The notes below the pieces were generated by a model that made no database searches, was not told where the DNA came from, and worked only from the letters and a program-made list of their open reading frames with translations. Below, piece by piece: positions 6,211 to 8,957 of a stretch of 8,957 bases of DNA (positions are counted from its first letter, which is position 1; each line of letters begins with the position of its first letter). Source of the DNA: Sulfurimonas sp. UBA6792 (GTDB lineage: Bacteria; Campylobacterota; Campylobacteria; Campylobacterales; Sulfurimonadaceae); assembly GCA_002452425.1 (NCBI GenBank), contig DKFQ01000087.1, positions 6,472 to 15,428 of the forward strand, in the 5' to 3' direction. The position numbers and the translations under genes were made by a program.

Positions 6211-7077
6211 TTAGAGCTCATAATGCGCATAATAAAATCTGTGGTCATCCATCCATTTTTTACATTCGACTAGCATCTCAGTATATGTTGGTCTTTTGTC
6301 TGCATAGATAAAATCTTCTCTTGTGCATACTAAACTTTTATCCACTGCATATGATTCGTTTTTATTGATTTGAATATCTTTATTCCATATAGTTGCACAA
6401 AGTTTTAGAAGCTCAAATTTTGAGATTTTGTCATTAGGACATAATTGAAAAAGTCCTTTTACATCTTGTTTTATCATCTCATGAGTTTGTTTTGCCAATT
6501 CCAAAGTAGTAACACCAGACCAAAATGCTTTTGTGTATCCGTCAATGGTTCCGCTTTGATTTAAAAACCAGTGCAGAAGACCTGTTCCATTTTCTTTCAA
6601 TTCAGGACCGATTATGGAAGTTCTTATTGTCAAGTCTTTATCATTTATAACTTCACCCAAGGCTTTAGTTCTTGCATAATTATCATCCCCATCCCTAAAT
6701 GAATCTTCTTTGTATCCACCGCTTTTACCAGAAAACACGCAGTCTGTACTTATATGAATTAATTTGTAGTTCAACTTATGACCTAATTTTGATAACAAAT
6801 GAGGAAGATAACTATTTATCATAATAGCTGCTATTAAGTCGCTATTTGATTTAGCCACCAAAATTCCAACACAGTTGATTACAAAATCTGCTTTTATCTC
6901 TTCAAGATATTTTTCTAAATCATTAAAATTTTGAACATCCAGCTCTTTTTTTATATATTTCGTATCTTTAGATCTTGCGACTCCAAAAACTTCATATTCA
7001 TTTGTTTCATCTAAATATTGAGACATAATATGTCCAGCCATTCCTAATGCACCCAAGACTACAACTCTTTTTTTCAT
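6211..7077 (-). CDS. RmlD-like SDR, probable UDP-4-keto-L-HexNAc C4 reductase
   Basis: A 288-residue RmlD-type SDR: Rossmann GALGMAG (9-15), DFVINCVGI (64-72), IHISTDCVFSGKSGGYKED (107-125), active-site Y134-ART-K138, then RTSIIGPEL (152-160). It lies between the 2-epimerase (1-nt gap) and the glycosyltransferase, so it should reduce the 4-keto group of the FnlA product, giving a UDP-2-acetamido-2,6-dideoxy-L-hexose. The protein ends soon after the SDR domain. The FnlB/WbjC/CapF reductases of the UDP-L-FucNAc pathway carry an extra C-terminal cupin domain (about 370 residues in total), absent here. That matches the shorter RmlD-like WbvR type, linked to UDP-L-RhaNAc/L-QuiNAc. The alternative, true dTDP-L-rhamnose synthesis, is unlikely because no rmlA/B/C is adjacent. 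The ATG at 7077 is the only sensible start; its ribosome binding site is weak, suggesting translational coupling to the gene before it. Confidence 0.84.
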   Translation of the reverse strand: MKKRVVVLGALGMAGHIMSQYLDETNEYEVFGVARSKDTKYIKKELDVQNFNDLEKYLEEIKADFVINCVGILVAKSNSDLIAAIMINSYLPHLLSKLGHKLNYKLIHISTDCVFSGKSGGYKEDSFRDGDDNYARTKALGEVINDKDLTIRTSIIGPELKENGTGLLHWFLNQSGTIDGYTKAFWSGVTTLELAKQTHEMIKQDVKGLFQLCPNDKISKFELLKLCATIWNKDIQINKNESYAVDKSLVCTREDFIYADKRPTYTEMLVECKKWMDDHRFYYAHYEL

Positions 7078-7078
7078 A

Positions 7079-8200
7079 TTAGTATTTTTTCCAAACTGTT
7101 CGATTGATATAGTCTATATAACTCAATATAATTCTCACAACTTTTTTCGATACGGTGTTTGTGTCATAATCTTTCACGATTGGCATTTGCCGCTCTTTGG
7201 ATTGTTCTGTTACTACATCTATAGCATTGATAATGTCATCACTCTTAAGTCCAGACATTATAAGCGTTCCCTCATCCATCCCCTCTGGTCTTTCGTGAGC
7301 TTGTCGTACTGTAATAGCTGGAAAACCAAGTATGGAAGATTCTTCAGTGATAGTACCACTATCGCTTATGGCACAAAACGCTTTTTGTTGCAATGCAATA
7401 TAGTCAAAAAAACCAAGCGGTTTCATAAACTCAATCAACGGATTAAACTTTTTATCACTTAAACTCTCCAGTTTCTTTCTAGTTCGTGGATGCGTTGAGA
7501 CGATAATCCTTTTGCCGTATTTATCCGCTATAGCATTGAGAGAATCAAGCAAATCATTAAAGTTTTGTTCACTGTCAACATTCTCTTCTCTGTGCGTGCT
7601 TACTATAAAAAACTCTTTTTCTTTTAAGCCAAGTTTTTCTAAAACATTAGAGCTTTCTATGTCTTGTCTATGATATTCTAAGACCTCTTGCATAGAAGAG
7701 CCTGTTTTTATGACTGTCTCAGGAGCAATTCCCTCAGCTATTAAGTACCTTCTGGCATGTTCAGTTAAGGTCATGTTTATATCACTTAGCTGATCAACTA
7801 TTTTTCTGTTTATCTCTTCTGGCACTCTTTGATCAAAGCATCTGTTTCCAGCTTCCATGTGGAAAATCGGGATTTTTCTTCTTTTAGCAGAGATTACAGA
7901 CAAACAGCTGTTTGTATCTCCATAGAGTAAAACAGCATCAGGCTTCACTTGCTCAAAAAGTTCATCTGATTTGCTTATGACATTTGCTATAGTCAAAGCT
8001 GCATTTTCGCCTGCTGCATTTAAAAAGTAGTCAGGTTTTTTGATACCCATCTCTTGAAAAAACACTTCATTGAGTTCATAGTCATAATTTTGTCCCGTAT
8101 GCACAAGTATATGATTTGTGTATTTTTCAAGCTCTGCTAAAACACGGCTAAGTTTGATGATTTCAGGACGAGTTCCTACTATTGTCATTACCGTTTTCAT
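7079..8200 (-). CDS. wecB: Non-hydrolysing UDP-HexNAc 2-epimerase, FnlC/WbjD/CapG type (WecB family)
   Basis: A cytoplasmic GT-B-like epimerase of 373 residues, the normal length. Conserved points: TIVGTRPEIIKLSRV (6-20), LYGDTNSCLSV (92-102, D95), HMEAGNRCFDQRVPEEINR (114-132, E117), VSTHREENV (200-208, H203) and SDSGTITEESSILGFPA (279-295), followed by HERPEGMDEGT (302-312). The NRCFDQRVPEE and HERPEGMDEG forms differ from classical WecB (which acts on UDP-GlcNAc to UDP-ManNAc) and match the FnlC/WbjD/CapG branch that inverts C2 of UDP-2-acetamido-2,6-dideoxy-L-hexoses, the last step of UDP-L-FucNAc or UDP-L-QuiNAc synthesis. Position between the FnlA-like and RmlD-like genes supports this, so the wecB symbol is only a family label. 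It starts in an ATGA overlap with the upstream gene (8197-8200), with GGGA upstream as a possible ribosome binding site. The tail after about residue 360 (YIDYINRTVWKKY) is lineage-specific. Confidence 0.92.
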   Translation of the reverse strand: MKTVMTIVGTRPEIIKLSRVLAELEKYTNHILVHTGQNYDYELNEVFFQEMGIKKPDYFLNAAGENAALTIANVISKSDELFEQVKPDAVLLYGDTNSCLSVISAKRRKIPIFHMEAGNRCFDQRVPEEINRKIVDQLSDINMTLTEHARRYLIAEGIAPETVIKTGSSMQEVLEYHRQDIESSNVLEKLGLKEKEFFIVSTHREENVDSEQNFNDLLDSLNAIADKYGKRIIVSTHPRTRKKLESLSDKKFNPLIEFMKPLGFFDYIALQQKAFCAISDSGTITEESSILGFPAITVRQAHERPEGMDEGTLIMSGLKSDDIINAIDVVTEQSKERQMPIVKDYDTNTVSKKVVRIILSYIDYINRTVWKKY

Positions 8201-8957
8201 GCCATAATCCCAAGTTCTTCTAAATCTTCTTTTATCTCTCTAAGGCTTAAAAGCATTTGTTTTAATTCATCCTCATTTAACCGCTTGGTGTTGTGTGAAT
8301 GATAATCTGTAGTTTCAGCTATCACTTCACCCTCTTCAAAGTATTTCCCATAGTTCAAATCCCTATTGTCCGCAGGTATTTTAAAATACTCCCCCATGTC
8401 CACAGCATGCACCATCTCTTCTCTTGTCAGAAGCGTTTCATATAGCTTTTCACCATGTCTTGTGCCTATCACTTTTATAGCATGCTCAGGCTTTTTAAAC
8501 ATCTTAGTCATCGTGTTTGCAAGCAACCCTACAGTTGCGGCTGGTGCCTTTTGTACAAAAATATCTCCATTTTCTCCATTTTCAAATGCAAACATCACTA
8601 AGTCAACCGCATCATCCAAACTCATCATAAAGCGAGTCATGTTTGGGTCGGTGATGGTTATTTCTTTATCTTTTCTTATTTGGTCTATAAAGAGCGGTAT
8701 AACAGAACCCCTTGAAGCCATTACATTTCCATATCTTGTACAGCAAATGACCGTTTCGTCATCTCTTACATTTCTACTTTTTGCAACTGCCACTTTTTCC
8801 ATCATAGCCTTACTTATACCCATCGCATTTATAGGGTAAACTGCTTTGTCCGTGCTTAAGACTATCACATTTTTTACTTTATACTTTATAGCTACATTGA
8901 GCACATTTTCAGTACCGACGACATTTGTTTGAACTGCCTGCATTGGGTAAAATTCAC
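8197..8957 (-). CDS. fnlA: UDP-GlcNAc 4,6-dehydratase/5-epimerase, FnlA/WbjB/CapE type (5' partial)
   Basis: The frame is open to the window edge: the four codons before the ATG at 8943 read EFYP, giving EFYPMQAVQTNVVGTENVL, a conserved internal segment, so that ATG is not the start. 252 residues are visible of about 340-345; the Rossmann GxxGxxG part (about 90 residues) is outside. Seen: VLSTDKAVYPINAMGISK with the family's methionine in place of the usual tyrosine (MxxxK), RYGNVMASRGSVIPLF, MTRFMMSLDDAVDLV, GTRHGEKLYETLLTREEM, and the C-terminal YHSHNTKRL. The soluble enzyme makes a UDP-2-acetamido-2,6-dideoxy-4-keto-L-sugar from UDP-GlcNAc, first step of the L-FucNAc/L-QuiNAc pathway. The GTRHGEKLYE and SHNT-RL forms separate it from PseB and from the membrane WbpM type. 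It overlaps the epimerase gene as ATGA. The promoter of the operon lies beyond this edge. Confidence 0.92.
   Translation of the reverse strand, partial: EFYPMQAVQTNVVGTENVLNVAIKYKVKNVIVLSTDKAVYPINAMGISKAMMEKVAVAKSRNVRDDETVICCTRYGNVMASRGSVIPLFIDQIRKDKEITITDPNMTRFMMSLDDAVDLVMFAFENGENGDIFVQKAPAATVGLLANTMTKMFKKPEHAIKVIGTRHGEKLYETLLTREEMVHAVDMGEYFKIPADNRDLNYGKYFEEGEVIAETTDYHSHNTKRLNEDELKQMLLSLREIKEDLEELGIMA

Noticed and set aside
6223..6230. Palindrome ATGCGCAT at the reductase-transferase junction
   Set aside because: Only 8 bp, inside coding sequence with no loop, second copy or supporting context; expected by chance.
8366..8839. 157-codon plus-strand frame opposite the FnlA-like gene
   Set aside because: The minus strand carries well-conserved dehydratase motifs across the same bases; the plus frame has no recognisable domain.
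8197..8943. ATG at 8943 as the start of the FnlA-like gene
   Set aside because: The codons before it continue the conserved EFYPMQAVQTN segment and about 90 residues with the Rossmann motif would be missing. The truncation is due to the window edge, not a pseudogene.
1..8957. CRISPR arrays, tRNA or rRNA genes, insertion sequences, toxin-antitoxin or phage-defence genes
   Set aside because: No spaced repeats, transposase frames, tRNA-like cloverleaf or defence domains were seen on either strand; nearly all bases are accounted for by the listed genes.

Overview
This window is a polysaccharide (O-antigen or capsule type) biosynthesis operon on the minus strand, with two ordinary genes at its low-coordinate edge. 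Both window edges cut a gene: a methyltransferase loses its 5' end at position 1, and a sugar-nucleotide dehydratase loses its N-terminus at 8957. I favour a member of the Campylobacterota (Sulfurimonas-like). The reasons are AT-rich and very compact coding, TTG start use, and a membrane dehydratase close in length to Campylobacter PglF. This is inference and could be wrong.

Layout, low to high coordinate. 3-716 (+): partial class I SAM methyltransferase of the RlmI-like family. 700-1257 (-): DJ-1/YajL-family protein, convergent with the methyltransferase and overlapping it by 17 bp. 1310-3088 (-): membrane UDP-GlcNAc 4,6-dehydratase (WbpM/PglF type). 3161-4123 (-): membrane sugar-1-phosphate transferase (WbpL/WecA type). 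4120-4995 (-): SDR resembling WbpV/WbjF 4-keto-sugar reductases. 4992-6209 (-): family 4-like glycosyltransferase (WbuB/WbjE type). 6211-7077 (-): RmlD-like reductase. 7079-8200 (-): WecB/FnlC-type 2-epimerase. 8197-8957 (-): FnlA/CapE-type dehydratase/epimerase, 5' truncated. Transcription runs from 8957 down. The six genes from 8957 to 3161 overlap by 4 bp or sit 1 bp apart, so they form one transcription unit whose promoter lies outside the window. A 72-bp gap precedes wbpM and a 52-bp gap precedes the DJ-1 gene. No stretch over 300 bp lacks a gene.

How the genes fit together (inference from families): UDP-GlcNAc feeds two branches. In the D-branch, the WbpM-like dehydratase makes the 4-keto-6-deoxy sugar, the WbpV/WbjF-like SDR reduces it to UDP-D-QuiNAc or UDP-D-FucNAc, and WbpL loads that sugar phosphate on undecaprenyl phosphate to start the repeat unit. 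In the L-branch, the FnlA-like enzyme, the RmlD-like reductase and the WecB/FnlC-like epimerase make a UDP-2-acetamido-2,6-dideoxy-L-hexose, which the WbuB-like transferase would add next. The order from dehydratase to WbpM resembles the 3' end of Pseudomonas aeruginosa O-antigen loci (wbjB-C-D-E-F-wbpL-wbpM).

Most notable observations: (1) a palindromic dispersed-repeat-like element lies in frame inside the WbpV-like SDR gene (4391-4417); (2) the L-sugar reductase lacks room for the C-terminal cupin domain of FnlB/WbjC/CapF, which points to UDP-L-QuiNAc rather than UDP-L-FucNAc; (3) base composition dips strongly over the glycosyltransferase. I see no wholly new system here.
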